From Allobosea sp. LC85 (GTDB lineage: Bacteria > Pseudomonadota > Alphaproteobacteria > Rhizobiales > Beijerinckiaceae): a DNA stretch of 64,000 bases. The stretch spans positions 124,001 to 188,000 of the forward strand of contig NZ_JPKG01000046.1 of NCBI RefSeq assembly GCF_000735605.1, given 5' to 3'. The translations under genes and the position numbers were made by a program. This document shows, piece after piece, positions 30,476 to 39,821 of the stretch (the first letter of the stretch is position 1; each line of letters opens with the position of its first letter). Under the pieces are notes generated by a model. It searched no databases, was not told where the DNA came from, and saw only the letters and a list, made by a program, of their open reading frames with translations.

Positions 30476-31750
30476 ATGAGACGGCATGGCACGAGGCTCG
30501 CGGCTGGGGCACTGACGTTGTTGCTCGCCGGCTGCGCCGGCGATGTGCAGGGAGTGCTTGCGCCGGTTGCGCATGGCGCTCCCGATGCCAGCAAAGTCAC
30601 CATGCTCGTGGCAACGACGCGCTCGCCTGATCCCGATAGCGGCATCCTGTTTTCCGGTGAGCGCGGCGCGAAATCATCCTTCGCCGAGATCACCGTCTCG
30701 ATCCCGCCCGAGCGCGTCCGGAAGGTTGGTGAGGTCCAATGGCCAAGCCGCCTTCCCGGCGACCCGGAACGCGAATTCGTGACGCTGAAGGTTGACCGTC
30801 TCGAGCAGCCGGCAGCCTTGGCACGCTTGCACACGGCAGCACTGAAGGCCCCGAAGCGGCGCGTTCTCGTCTTCGTCCACGGCTTCAATAACCGGTTTGA
30901 GGATGCGGTCTATCGCTTCGCCCAAATCGTCCACGATTCCGATGCCAATGTCGTGCCGCTGCTTTTCACCTGGCCCTCGCGCGGCTCGCTCTTCGCTTAT
31001 GGCTACGACCGCGAGAGCACGAATTATTCGCGCCATGCGCTCGAAGCGACGCTGCAGGCGCTGGCGCGCGATCCCGCGGTCGGCGAGGTCTCGATCCTGG
31101 CCCATTCCATGGGCAACTGGCTCACTCTCGAGTCGCTGCGCCAGATGGCGATCCGCAACGGCCAGATCGCACCGAAGATCGCCAATATCATGCTCGCCTC
31201 GCCCGATGTCGATGTCGATGTCTTTCGCACCCAGATCGCCGAGATCGGCAAGAGCCGCGCGAAATTCACCCTCTTCGTCTCGCAGGACGACCGCGCACTG
31301 GCGGTCTCCCGCCGTGTCTGGGGCGGCACGGCGCGGCTCGGAGCGATCAACCCGGAAGCCGAACCCTATCGCGACGAACTGGCGGCCGAAGGCATCACCG
31401 TGCTCGACCTGACCAAGCTCAGGTCAGACGATCGGCTCAACCATGGCAAATTTGCGGAGAGTCCCGAGGTCGTGCGGTTGATCGGGACCCGCCTCGTCGC
31501 CGGCCAGTCCATCACCGATTCCCGTGTCGGCCTCGGCGACCGCTTGATGGCCGTCACTGCCGGTGCCGCAGCAACCGTTGGAACAGCCGCTGGTCTTGCG
31601 ATTGCAACGCCGATCGCCATCGTCGACCCCCATACCCGCCGTAATTTCAACGGCCGCATCGAGCAGCTCGGAAACACGATCAGCGATACCGCCAGCACGA
31701 CCGGCGATGCCTTGACCACCCCGCTGGTGAACACGGGCCAAACCCAGTAG
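30476..31750 (+). CDS. DUF900 alpha/beta hydrolase lipoprotein
   Basis: The start at 30476 (MRRHGTRLAAGALTL) opens a lipoprotein signal with lipobox LLLAGC, cysteine at about residue 20; the frame is open further upstream but without a signal. The 424-residue protein then shows the DUF900 layout: MLVATTRSPDPDSG, FVHGFNNRFEDAVYRFAQ near residue 135, TWPSRGSLFAYGYDRES, and the nucleophile elbow AHSMGNWL near residue 208. It should be a membrane-anchored serine hydrolase facing the periplasm. The substrate is unknown. The C-terminal region (GAAATVGTAAGLAIATP) is glycine- and alanine-rich and may be membrane-associated. Confidence 0.87.
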   Translation: MRRHGTRLAAGALTLLLAGCAGDVQGVLAPVAHGAPDASKVTMLVATTRSPDPDSGILFSGERGAKSSFAEITVSIPPERVRKVGEVQWPSRLPGDPEREFVTLKVDRLEQPAALARLHTAALKAPKRRVLVFVHGFNNRFEDAVYRFAQIVHDSDANVVPLLFTWPSRGSLFAYGYDRESTNYSRHALEATLQALARDPAVGEVSILAHSMGNWLTLESLRQMAIRNGQIAPKIANIMLASPDVDVDVFRTQIAEIGKSRAKFTLFVSQDDRALAVSRRVWGGTARLGAINPEAEPYRDELAAEGITVLDLTKLRSDDRLNHGKFAESPEVVRLIGTRLVAGQSITDSRVGLGDRLMAVTAGAAATVGTAAGLAIATPIAIVDPHTRRNFNGRIEQLGNTISDTASTTGDALTTPLVNTGQTQ

Positions 31751-31843
31751 CGCGGTCGCTTGTCCCAAGATCCAAGTCGCCCGTGACAATAGAACTGGCG
31801 AGCGCGCGAGTGTCGTGCAAATCTGCCGATCCTCGCGATCATA

Positions 31844-33274
31844 GTGCCCCCACTGCAGACATCTATCGTGCCGGTTCACGCCCCGAGACCAGACAAACGC
31901 AGTTTCGCGAGACGGCATAGGGGCGTGCTGCGGGCTCTATTGCTTGCTGTTGCATCAGCAGCCATCGCAGCCCTTGCTCTGTCCTACAGCACGGTCCGCG
32001 ACTTCGGCTCATTTCGCGCTGCGATACTGACAGGAGCGCCAGGCGGCGCCTATCATTCGCTCGCTTCGAACCTGGCGCAGCTGGCCGGGCGCGACCGGGG
32101 ACATCTCGAGGTTATCCCGACGGCGGGTTCGATCGAGAACGCCAAACGGCTGATGGCGGACCAGAAGGCCTGCGTCGAAAAATTTGCCTTCGTTCAGGAC
32201 GGCACTCCAGTGCCCGCCGAGGCCGAGCTTGAGCTACTGGGGCGCCTGCCTGAGCCAGAGTCGCTTCTTCTTCTGGCGCGGCGCGATCGCCCCTTCGTCA
32301 CCTTCTCCGATCTGCGGGGCGCCTCCATCGGAATAGGCCCGGAGAATTCGGGCACAGCGTATCTCGTACGCCAACTGCTCGCCGATCCCGACTTGAAGAC
32401 GCTCGACATTCGAACGTCCTATCGCGATTTGGAGGAGCAGGCGCAGCTCGTCGCGCTCGGCAATCTCGATATTGCCGCCTATGTCATGAGAAATGATGCC
32501 GAGTTCTTGCGCACGATCATCGGTCGGTATGATCTGGAAATCATCGAGCTCCGAGATTTGAGAGGTTTGACCGACCGCTATCCCTGGCCGACCCTCGGGC
32601 GGGTCCCGGCCGGCCGATACGACTTGATGCGCCAGGCCCCTGCGACCGACAAATTGGTGCCGCAGGTCAACACGCTCGTCCTGGCCCACGCATGCGCGAA
32701 GAGAGCCGACCGCATCGAATTGCTGGTGCTTCTGGCCGCTGCGCTTCCGACATTCGTGCGCAGCAACCCGCCGAGCTCAACGAGTTCGGCGACCGAGGCT
32801 CCGCTATCGTCCGAAGCGAGGCAGTTCTTTCTGACTGGCGAGCCGGAATTTGTAGACCGCTATTTTCCGTGGCTCGTGAACCTCATGTCGCCAGCCTATT
32901 GGATCTACCTCGTCATGGCCGTCACGGCCCTCTTCAACCTGCTGAAGGGGATCAGTCGCTTTCGCCTTTGGCGGCTCGATTCTGCGCGCGAGAAGCTTGA
33001 GGCCGAAGTAAAGCTTGTGGCGGGGGACGCTGTCAGCCATGCGCCCGCCCCGCGTCGCCCGACGAAGCCCGCCTTGCCGGATGCCGATGAGCGCGACGCG
33101 ATCAAGGATATTCTGGATCGTCTCGCCAGGCTGCGCGAGCGGTGTCAGCGATACGCCAACTCGTTCGCGACGCCCATGGGCGAGGAAATGTTCTATCGCT
33201 ACCAGCAATTCCTGATCGACCGCACGACCGTTGAACTGAGGGCGCTGCTTGGAGCCGGGGCTCATAACCTGTAG
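31844..33274 (+). CDS. TAXI-family solute-binding protein with C-terminal membrane helix
   Basis: The 476-residue protein has an N-terminal membrane helix (about residues 28-46), then the TAXI-type binding domain: TGAPGGAYHSLASNLAQL near residue 63, VIPTAGSIENAKRLMADQ, and FVTFSDLRGASIGIGPENSGTAYLVRQLL. A second membrane helix (LMSPAYWIYLVMAVTALFNLL, about residue 347-367) and a charged C-terminal tail follow. Ordinary TAXI proteins are free periplasmic and work with TRAP permeases; this one is anchored at both ends of the domain and has no TRAP permease nearby, so a sensory or regulatory role is plausible. Ligand unknown. Confidence 0.8.
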   Translation: MPPLQTSIVPVHAPRPDKRSFARRHRGVLRALLLAVASAAIAALALSYSTVRDFGSFRAAILTGAPGGAYHSLASNLAQLAGRDRGHLEVIPTAGSIENAKRLMADQKACVEKFAFVQDGTPVPAEAELELLGRLPEPESLLLLARRDRPFVTFSDLRGASIGIGPENSGTAYLVRQLLADPDLKTLDIRTSYRDLEEQAQLVALGNLDIAAYVMRNDAEFLRTIIGRYDLEIIELRDLRGLTDRYPWPTLGRVPAGRYDLMRQAPATDKLVPQVNTLVLAHACAKRADRIELLVLLAAALPTFVRSNPPSSTSSATEAPLSSEARQFFLTGEPEFVDRYFPWLVNLMSPAYWIYLVMAVTALFNLLKGISRFRLWRLDSAREKLEAEVKLVAGDAVSHAPAPRRPTKPALPDADERDAIKDILDRLARLRERCQRYANSFATPMGEEMFYRYQQFLIDRTTVELRALLGAGAHNL

Positions 33275-33362
33275 GGGTTGGTCGCAGCGGCTGCACACCC
33301 AGCGACAGGAGTAGCCGGTACACGCAGTTGCGGCACCTTTTGCCAATTTTCGCTGATTGTGA

Positions 33363-33437
<75 letters not shown>

Positions 33438-33617
33438 ACGCGCTGCTGCGTTCTAGTGTGCGTCGCGGCTCTGTGCAACCGTCGACAACAGCTTCTCACA
33501 GGAGGCTGCATCCGACGCGACCGGGCCCCGGCGAGGCTCTCGAGAAATCCACAGAAGAGGCGCTTCGCCCTGTTGCGCTGCGGCGCGACGCTGGCTATAA
33601 GCCGGCCACCAGTTGAT

Positions 33618-33694
33618 CGGAGTGTAGCGCAGTCTGGTAGCGCACCACGTTCGGGACGTGGGGGTCGCAGGTTCAAATCCTGCCACTCCGACCA
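33618..33694 (+). tRNA. tRNA-Pro (anticodon CGG), integration target
   Basis: The acceptor arms CGGAGTG/CACTCCG pair. The anticodon stem CCACG/CGTGG encloses TTCGGGA with anticodon CGG. The T-arm holds GGTTCAAATCC and CCA is encoded. The gene stays intact because the inserted element restores its 3' end: the last 24 bases recur at 51006-51029. Confidence 0.95.
33671..33694 (+). repeat. attL core (inside tRNA-Pro)
   Basis: 24 bases from the T-arm to CCA of tRNA-Pro, identical to 51006-51029. The bases just outside differ (CAG versus GAA on the left, CTGG versus AAAA on the right), so the identity ends sharply. Confidence 0.93.
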
Positions 33695-33752
33695 CTGGAT
33701 TTCCCGATGTCCGTTGATTTTACGCGAGTTTCGGCCTTGGGCCGCCCCTTCA

Positions 33753-33774
33753 GGTACAAAAGGGCGGTACATAA
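33753..33774 (+). repeat. Candidate integrase arm-type site, left
   Basis: This 22-base stretch contains two copies of GGTACAWA (at 33753 and 33766) and matches 50924-50945 at 20 of 22 positions in the same orientation. It lies 58 bp inside the left core, as the right copy lies 60 bp inside the right core. Its last base is the A of the integrase start codon, so integrase bound here could repress its own synthesis. Confidence 0.6.
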
Positions 33775-35351
33775 TGGCGTTCGCGCTCCGCATGGCTAAG
33801 CTGACAAGAGACCCCAAAACGGGGAACTGGAAATCCCGAAAGGCCATCCCCGAGGATTGCCGGGGAGAGTTCGGTAAGCGCGAAGACAAACCTGTCTGGC
33901 CTGCCCATCTCACTGAGACGCAGGCGCGAGAGGCTTTCGGCAAGTGGCTGTCGTCAGTCGAAGGGCGCATCTCCGCCATCCGCGAAGGTACGAAGCAGCC
34001 GGATCGCACGACGATCAGCGATTTCGAGATCGAACGACTCGCTCAGCTTTGGCTCGCTCACCTCATGCAAGAGGACGAAGACCTCCGCAGCGACGGACTG
34101 AGCGAGCGCGATTTTCGCCGTCACGGTGAGACGGTGGAATTGGATGATTTTACGTCAGCCCAACAGGTCGCTCGTGGCGACACCTCCCGTCTGCAAGACG
34201 AGATTGACGATTTCGTCCGCTCCCATGGCTTCGATATAGACCCGGTGTCGCCCGAGCACCGCAAGCTCTCGCTGCGTTTCCTGAAGGACTACAGACGGGC
34301 CGCAAAGGCGTCCGTAGAGCGGCAGGCGGGAGAAATCGTAGAGAACCCCAAGGCCCCCGAGGATGCCGCCAAGCTGACCGTGATGGGCCTGTTCAATTCC
34401 TTTGAAGCGGCGAAGCAGAGTCGCTTAGGTGCTCGGACCCTGCGCGGTTACAAGCAGAAGCTACAAGCATTCTCGGATTTCGTCGGAGATAAAGACGCCC
34501 GCTCCTTGACGGACGACAACGTGTACGAGTGGGCAGCCCATCGGGAGAGGGAGGACAAAGTCCAACCCCATATCATCCAGAAGAACGATGTGGCTGCCGT
34601 CAGCTCCGTATTCGGGTGGGCGGCGTCGAAATTGGGCGGTCGGCTTGTCCCGGCCAACATCGCGGCAGAAGTGGACATCAAAGCTCCCGAGCCGATCCGT
34701 GATCGTGAGCCCTTCTTCACCCTGGCCGAAGTCAGGAAGATACTCAAAGCGGCCCGTAAGGCTGCCGATGACTCCACTGTCCACGACGCCCGGAGAAATG
34801 CCCGCCGCTGGTGCCCGTGGCTATGCGCCTATTCGGGAGCGCGGATCACAGAGACAACGCAGCTACGCCGCGAGGACTTTTGGGAAGAAGGAGGAACTTG
34901 GTTCTACCGGATCACGCCGTCTGCGGGCAGCGTGAAAAACCGAACCTACCGCCGCGTGCCATTGCATGAACATGTGATTGCCGAGGGCTTTCTTGATTTC
35001 TTGCGATCCGTGAAGAGTGGTGCCCTTTTCTACGATCCGTCGCGTCGCGAAAAAGAGGACGCTCTAACGAGCCGGGCCGCCCTTGAGTCGATCAGGATTG
35101 CGGAGTGGCTACGGGACGAAACGAAGATCGCCAAAGACGTGCGGATCAACCACGCATGGCGTCATACGTGGAAGACTGAGGCCCTCGGGGTCGAGATTGA
35201 GGAGCGGATCAGAGATGCGATTGCCGGCCATTCCGTGGGGCGCACCGCAAGAAAGTACGAGCATCCCAACGGCTTACTCGCGGCGGCGATGAAGCGGTTC
35301 CCGAGGTATCGACTGGACGACGAGGCAGCGCCAGCGGCCGGGGAGGTTTGA
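33774..35351 (+). CDS. int: Tyrosine recombinase, phage-type integrase
   Basis: The start at 33774 (MAFALRMAKLTRDPK) gives 525 residues; the open frame upstream runs through the tRNA and is not real. The N-terminal half carries DNA-binding segments, a core-binding SAM-like domain lies at about residues 200-320 (FNSFEAAKQSRLGARTLRG) and the catalytic domain at about 325-510. Catalytic residues are visible: Arg in YSGARITE, HAWRHTW (HxxR), GHS and the nucleophile Tyr in KYEHPNG. It would integrate and excise the element at tRNA-Pro. The start overlaps the candidate arm site. The next gene follows two bases after its stop. Confidence 0.93.
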   Translation: MAFALRMAKLTRDPKTGNWKSRKAIPEDCRGEFGKREDKPVWPAHLTETQAREAFGKWLSSVEGRISAIREGTKQPDRTTISDFEIERLAQLWLAHLMQEDEDLRSDGLSERDFRRHGETVELDDFTSAQQVARGDTSRLQDEIDDFVRSHGFDIDPVSPEHRKLSLRFLKDYRRAAKASVERQAGEIVENPKAPEDAAKLTVMGLFNSFEAAKQSRLGARTLRGYKQKLQAFSDFVGDKDARSLTDDNVYEWAAHREREDKVQPHIIQKNDVAAVSSVFGWAASKLGGRLVPANIAAEVDIKAPEPIRDREPFFTLAEVRKILKAARKAADDSTVHDARRNARRWCPWLCAYSGARITETTQLRREDFWEEGGTWFYRITPSAGSVKNRTYRRVPLHEHVIAEGFLDFLRSVKSGALFYDPSRREKEDALTSRAALESIRIAEWLRDETKIAKDVRINHAWRHTWKTEALGVEIEERIRDAIAGHSVGRTARKYEHPNGLLAAAMKRFPRYRLDDEAAPAAGEV

Positions 35352-35353
35352 CG

Positions 35354-36121
35354 ATGCAGAGCGGGGCTACCCCCGAGTGGTTCGCGCTGACTGATCGCGC
35401 GACTCGCGAAACAATGGAGCGCATCGCACGGTCGGTAGAGCGGGTGGAGCTTCCGCTGCAAACCAAGCATCTTCCGATGCAGGCGCATTGGTTCATTCTC
35501 GACTCGTTGACTCTGGCCAACCAAGCCAACCGAGAGGGTATGCATGCGAACGCATTATCCCTGACGCGGCAGTGTTTGGAGGCCGTTTCCATTGTTGAGC
35601 TGGGGCTCGCTCGTCAAGCCGGCGCGGCCGATATGCTCGCAAAATGGGAGGGTGACAGAGCGTCGCCCGGCGAGGTGCGAAAATGGCTCAGTGAGAATGT
35701 GTGGCCGTCCTACGGAGCGGGGCTGTGGACCGAGACCTGGGCCGTCTACATGGGGCACTTAGCGAGGGCGATCCAGCCGTACGCGCACTACTCGTCCCCG
35801 CTTGCTCAATGGCAGATACACCTGATCGGACAATCCAAGGTTGGCAAGGAGGGTACGGAGCTTATCGCCCGGTACGCACCGCGTGCTTATGATCCTCAAA
35901 AGGCAACGCGAATTACCCTGTTCCATGCAATCCTAACCTACACTTTAGGAAGGATATGGGTGGCAACGTCTACTGCCGACGACCCTGAGTTTTCGGAGCT
36001 AATCCGCCGGTTTGGGCAGGCGCTCGGAACGTCAAAGTATCTTGACGGCCACGAAACGGATTGGGACCAACAGTTTTGGGCGATGCTCTGGTCCACAGCG
36101 GGAACGACCATGCTTGAGTGA
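35354..36121 (+). CDS. Unknown protein co-transcribed with the integrase
   Basis: ATG 35354 follows GGGAGG and lies two bases after the integrase stop, so the genes are coupled. The 255-residue protein is largely helical by its pattern and has no signal or membrane helix. It contains RITLFH near residue 188, an Arg-x4-His spacing as in HEPN ribonucleases, but this could be chance. I do not recognise the family. Its place beside an integrase is typical for accessory or defence-type genes of mobile elements. Confidence 0.75.
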   Translation: MQSGATPEWFALTDRATRETMERIARSVERVELPLQTKHLPMQAHWFILDSLTLANQANREGMHANALSLTRQCLEAVSIVELGLARQAGAADMLAKWEGDRASPGEVRKWLSENVWPSYGAGLWTETWAVYMGHLARAIQPYAHYSSPLAQWQIHLIGQSKVGKEGTELIARYAPRAYDPQKATRITLFHAILTYTLGRIWVATSTADDPEFSELIRRFGQALGTSKYLDGHETDWDQQFWAMLWSTAGTTMLE

Positions 36122-36123
36122 TG

Positions 36124-36152
36124 GCCCCCGGAGAGCTTTCACCCTCCGGGGC
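36124..36152. terminator. Bidirectional terminator between convergent genes
   Basis: GCCCCCGGAG (36124-36133) pairs with CTCCGGGGC (36144-36152) with one bulged C, between the plus-strand stop at 36121 and the minus-strand stop at 36171. A TGAAGTSACTTCA palindrome (36161-36173) lies next to it. Confidence 0.6.
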
Positions 36153-36160
36153 TCCAAACA

Positions 36161-36173
36161 TGAAGTCACTTCA
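36161..36173. repeat. TGAAGTSACTTCA palindrome, copy 1
   Basis: This 13-base palindrome overlaps the stop codon of the minus-strand gene ending at 36171 (its first three bases on that strand are the TGA). Copies recur through the element at 43393, 46828 and, in variant form, at six other places. Confidence 0.6.
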
Positions 36174-39100
36174 TTCTTCGTCGCCGCCGCCCGGCACCAT
36201 CGCCCGGTGCGCCCTGATCCGATCCTTGATGATCGCCTCACGGACCTCCGGGTTTTCCTCGCCAAGCTGCTGTTCCGCCGCCTGCCGGTAAGCTCCGAGG
36301 ATGGCCTTCAGGACCTTGATGCGGCTCCCGTCATACTCCTCGTCGCCATCCGTGAGTTCCGTCCGGTACTCCGGGGACCTGATGAACTCCTGCATGGTCT
36401 CCTGAAGCGTCTTCTCGTCCAGCTTCACGAGCCCTGTTAGCTCCTGATAGCGGTCGTAAGCCGTCTTGCCGGTGACCGTGCTCTTGAACTCCGTCAGGTC
36501 CACATTGCCCTTTGTCTTGCCCGGAGGCGCGAAGGCGTTGTCCCCGATGAGGGAGAGCCTCGCCAGCTCATCCTTCAGGTCATCCCGAGGGCTGGCTTTC
36601 CACGCTTCGGCGGTGGGCTGATCGTTACCCCGGTGGGTGTCGCTGACCACGGGTGAGAGCCAGGACGGTCCAAGCGTTGGGGGAGGAGTGACGGGTTCCC
36701 CGAGGATGTTGCGGACGGGGTCCAGCTCTTCGGAGAAGCCGGGCGTCTTCCGCTTCAGCCCGTCGAGGACGGAACGGACCTCCCGCATGTAGGGGTCTTG
36801 GTTCGCCCTGCTCAAGGCGTTCGGGACGAAGGAACCCGCCATGTTGCGGAAGGTTCTCGCGAAGTCCTTTTCCGGGTCCTTCAGGGCGTCCAGCACCTCC
36901 GTCAGCCCTTGCAGGTAGGACTTGCTGGTGAGCTGCTTCAGGATGGCGATGCTCGCCTGACCGGCGAACTCTCCGACCGTCTCATCTGTCCACTGTCCCG
37001 ACAGCTCGGCGTAGTCCGCCGACATGCCGAGGAACATGGCGAAGGGGTCGAGCCGCTGATAGCTGAGATACCCGGTCGAGCCGTCAGCGTTCTTCGTCCG
37101 GATGGAATAGGGACGCCAGCCGGTGGCCTCCAGTGCCTTGCGCTGATGCGGGTTCGCCGGGCCGCTGCCGGTGAGCCGGCCTTCAATCCCGAGGCTGATA
37201 GCGGAGGTCCAGAGCAAGCCGCCCATCGCCATCTTGCCGACAGCATCGGCGTGAGCTTGAGCCCCGCGCTCGCCCATGATCGCCGCATTGAACTCCTTGC
37301 GGGCCATGTTGAGCCCCGGAGTGCGATCCCAAGCGAACCTGACGAGGTTCGTCGGAGTCCTAATGAAGGGCATGACGACGCGGATGGACGGGTGGTTGCC
37401 CGCGAACCGCTGAACGCTCTCGCCTAGCGACGGATTGCCGAACCACGTCGAGACCTTCAGGTCATTCGTGAAGGTGCTCTCGCGGGCCTTCTCCAGCGCC
37501 GTTGCATTGAGCGCCCGGCCAAGCTCGTCGGTGCTCTCGTCAACCCGCTTGCTGACGTGCTGGCCGAACTTGCTGAAGTCGCCGGTCTTCCACGAGCCTT
37601 CTTCAAATGCCTCGCGATAGGCCGAGGCCCGGACCTCCCCGAGATAGGAGACCTGCTTCACGAACTCGTCCATGGACATCATGGTCCGGCCCGGCAGGTT
37701 CACCACGGTCCCGAGGGCGTCCGCCACGCGGGCGACGACGGGGTTCTTGATGTTGAACGTGGTCGAGGGCAGCGACGGGGCGACTTCGATCCGAGCCCGG
37801 CCGGCGTCAAGGACAGGCTCCCCGAGGCGGAACGCCTTGGCTGCTGCCGAGACGCCGTCACGAACGGACGCAATCATGGTCCCGTACTGGATCGCGGCTT
37901 CCTGCATCTGAGCCCGGCCGGCGTCGGTGCGATAGAGCCGCGCTCCGGCGATGAACTTCTCCGCAGGGCGTAGCGCCGCCGCCATGGTCGAGCTGACGAG
38001 GTTGATCGTCTGCGTGCTCGGGGCCGACAGCATGGCGTTGGTGCGGAAGTTGATGAGAGCGTTGACGAGGTTCTGTCCGAACCCGCCCCGGATGGTCTGC
38101 GAGACGCCCTTCAGGTTGATCCCATCGGCCCCGTTGTCGGCCCCGGTGATGATCTGGCCTGCCATCTTGCGGAGGCGGTCTTCCCCTTGCGTCCGCAGGA
38201 AGTCCCCGTCGAGGTCCTTCAGTGCCCCGAGGTCCGACCTCGCGTTGATCCGCATAGCCCCGAGAGCACGGGCAATCTGCGTCTGCTGACCGCGATAGAA
38301 CCCTTGGATGTTGGCAGCGATTTCGTAGTTCTTCACGAAGGCGGCCGTGACCTCCGCCCGGTTCGCGTAAGGCCCGACCCCGCCAAGCGGGTCGTGGTAG
38401 ACCTTCGCCACGTCCACGAGCTTCTGATAGGCCGTCGCCAGAACGTCCCGGTACATGAGCATGGTGGACGGGAGGTCCTCCATGTTCTTCGCGGTGGTCG
38501 CGATGCGCTCCATGAAGGCCGTGGAGTCAGTCCCGACGATGTCCGCGAGGCTATCCGCCTGTTGCCTGATTTCGGCATGGGTGAGAACGTCGCCGCCCCG
38601 TAGCTTGGTCAGCTCTTCCTTGTAGAGGCGTTGGGTGGCCGACATGATCGCGGTGAGGTCGTCGCCGTTCTCGATGAGGTCCGTGCGGATACCCGACAGG
38701 TTCCGGCCCTGCCCATAGGCGGTTTCCGTGATGGACAGCTCAATGCTCTCGCGGAGCTTGGTCTCGTCCACTTTGAGCGGGAGGTCGCGGGGAACGGCGT
38801 TGTCGTTGACGGGAGCCGAGACGGTCGGGTCCGGTTCACCGGCCTTCGCGCTGGCCTCCGCCGACTCCTGCCGGGCGCGTACAGGCTCTTCGGGTTTCCC
38901 CGCGCCATCCCCTGCGGGATTGTCGTTGGCGGGCCTGACGCTCTCGGCTGAAGGCTTGGCGGGGTCATCCGGCAGGCGATCCTTGGACAGGTCCACCTCT
39001 TCCGGCTTGAAGCCTGCCCGCTCCATCTCGTCGGAGACCTTCAGGGCTTCCTCACGGTTCCCTGCACGGATGGCCTTGGTCAGCCGCAAGCCGAGGATGA

Positions 39101-39818
39101 GACCCTCCGCCGCGATGCCGAGACCAAGACCTTCGGCGGCGTTCTTCAGCCTGCCGAGGGCCTCGCTGTCTTCCGGCCGTGCAGCGAGGAACTGCGTGAC
39201 CAGATCGCGAAGGGCCGTGTTCTTCTCGATGAAGTTGGACAGCCGCTCCTCATGCGGATCGAAGGAGAACATATCCGCGAGTGCGCCCTTGCCCGCGCCC
39301 TGGGCGATGGTTGCGCCTGTCGTGGTCGGGGCGGCCATGCCCGCGATCTTCAGGAAGCGCCCGGCCATGAAGTAGCCGGAGGCGAACTGAGAAACCTCCT
39401 TGACCAGCCCGCCCGTGACCGTCTCGGCCTTCGGGGTGACTGCGGTCTCCAGCGGGATAGCCAGCGGGTTCGCTGCTCCGCTGACGATGCCGGGCGCTAT
39501 GCCCGGCATGTCAAAGAGGTTCTCATGCACCCACTTCACGGCGGGCTGCGTGACGAGGCCGTACATGGCCCCGGAGGTTTCGTTGATCGCCGTAGCGACG
39601 CCCCGGTTCACTTGGCCGGGGATTTCGAGGATGCCCCCGCCGATGTCCTTAGCGACCTTGCCGGCCGTGGCGAGGGCACCGCCTTCCGTCTCTACGGGAG
39701 CTGCGGGCTTGGCGGCCTCGATCTGGTCGAGCTGGTCCCAAAGCCCTTCAAGCTGGGCGTCACGCTCGGGAGCCGGAGCGGGTTCTGTCGTGGTCGAAAG
39801 TGATGCTGTCTTGTCCAT
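36171..39818 (-). CDS. Large phage internal-virion / DNA-ejection-type protein
   Basis: The 1215-residue protein starts MDKTASLSTTTEPAPAPE and is rich in alanine and glycine with amphipathic and weakly hydrophobic segments (for example LALGVGIAAEGLILG-type stretches near residues 230-250 and GGLLWTSAISLGIEG near residue 870). There is no enzymatic motif that I recognise. Its size, composition and place directly downstream of a lysozyme-bearing virion protein match the large internal core proteins of podovirus-type phages, which are ejected into the cell envelope to form a DNA channel. The gene starts four bases after the stop of that protein. It is intact. Exact homology needs a profile search. 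Confidence 0.6.
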   Translation of the reverse strand: MDKTASLSTTTEPAPAPERDAQLEGLWDQLDQIEAAKPAAPVETEGGALATAGKVAKDIGGGILEIPGQVNRGVATAINETSGAMYGLVTQPAVKWVHENLFDMPGIAPGIVSGAANPLAIPLETAVTPKAETVTGGLVKEVSQFASGYFMAGRFLKIAGMAAPTTTGATIAQGAGKGALADMFSFDPHEERLSNFIEKNTALRDLVTQFLAARPEDSEALGRLKNAAEGLGLGIAAEGLILGLRLTKAIRAGNREEALKVSDEMERAGFKPEEVDLSKDRLPDDPAKPSAESVRPANDNPAGDGAGKPEEPVRARQESAEASAKAGEPDPTVSAPVNDNAVPRDLPLKVDETKLRESIELSITETAYGQGRNLSGIRTDLIENGDDLTAIMSATQRLYKEELTKLRGGDVLTHAEIRQQADSLADIVGTDSTAFMERIATTAKNMEDLPSTMLMYRDVLATAYQKLVDVAKVYHDPLGGVGPYANRAEVTAAFVKNYEIAANIQGFYRGQQTQIARALGAMRINARSDLGALKDLDGDFLRTQGEDRLRKMAGQIITGADNGADGINLKGVSQTIRGGFGQNLVNALINFRTNAMLSAPSTQTINLVSSTMAAALRPAEKFIAGARLYRTDAGRAQMQEAAIQYGTMIASVRDGVSAAAKAFRLGEPVLDAGRARIEVAPSLPSTTFNIKNPVVARVADALGTVVNLPGRTMMSMDEFVKQVSYLGEVRASAYREAFEEGSWKTGDFSKFGQHVSKRVDESTDELGRALNATALEKARESTFTNDLKVSTWFGNPSLGESVQRFAGNHPSIRVVMPFIRTPTNLVRFAWDRTPGLNMARKEFNAAIMGERGAQAHADAVGKMAMGGLLWTSAISLGIEGRLTGSGPANPHQRKALEATGWRPYSIRTKNADGSTGYLSYQRLDPFAMFLGMSADYAELSGQWTDETVGEFAGQASIAILKQLTSKSYLQGLTEVLDALKDPEKDFARTFRNMAGSFVPNALSRANQDPYMREVRSVLDGLKRKTPGFSEELDPVRNILGEPVTPPPTLGPSWLSPVVSDTHRGNDQPTAEAWKASPRDDLKDELARLSLIGDNAFAPPGKTKGNVDLTEFKSTVTGKTAYDRYQELTGLVKLDEKTLQETMQEFIRSPEYRTELTDGDEEYDGSRIKVLKAILGAYRQAAEQQLGEENPEVREAIIKDRIRAHRAMVPGGGDEE

Positions 39819-39821
39819 GGG

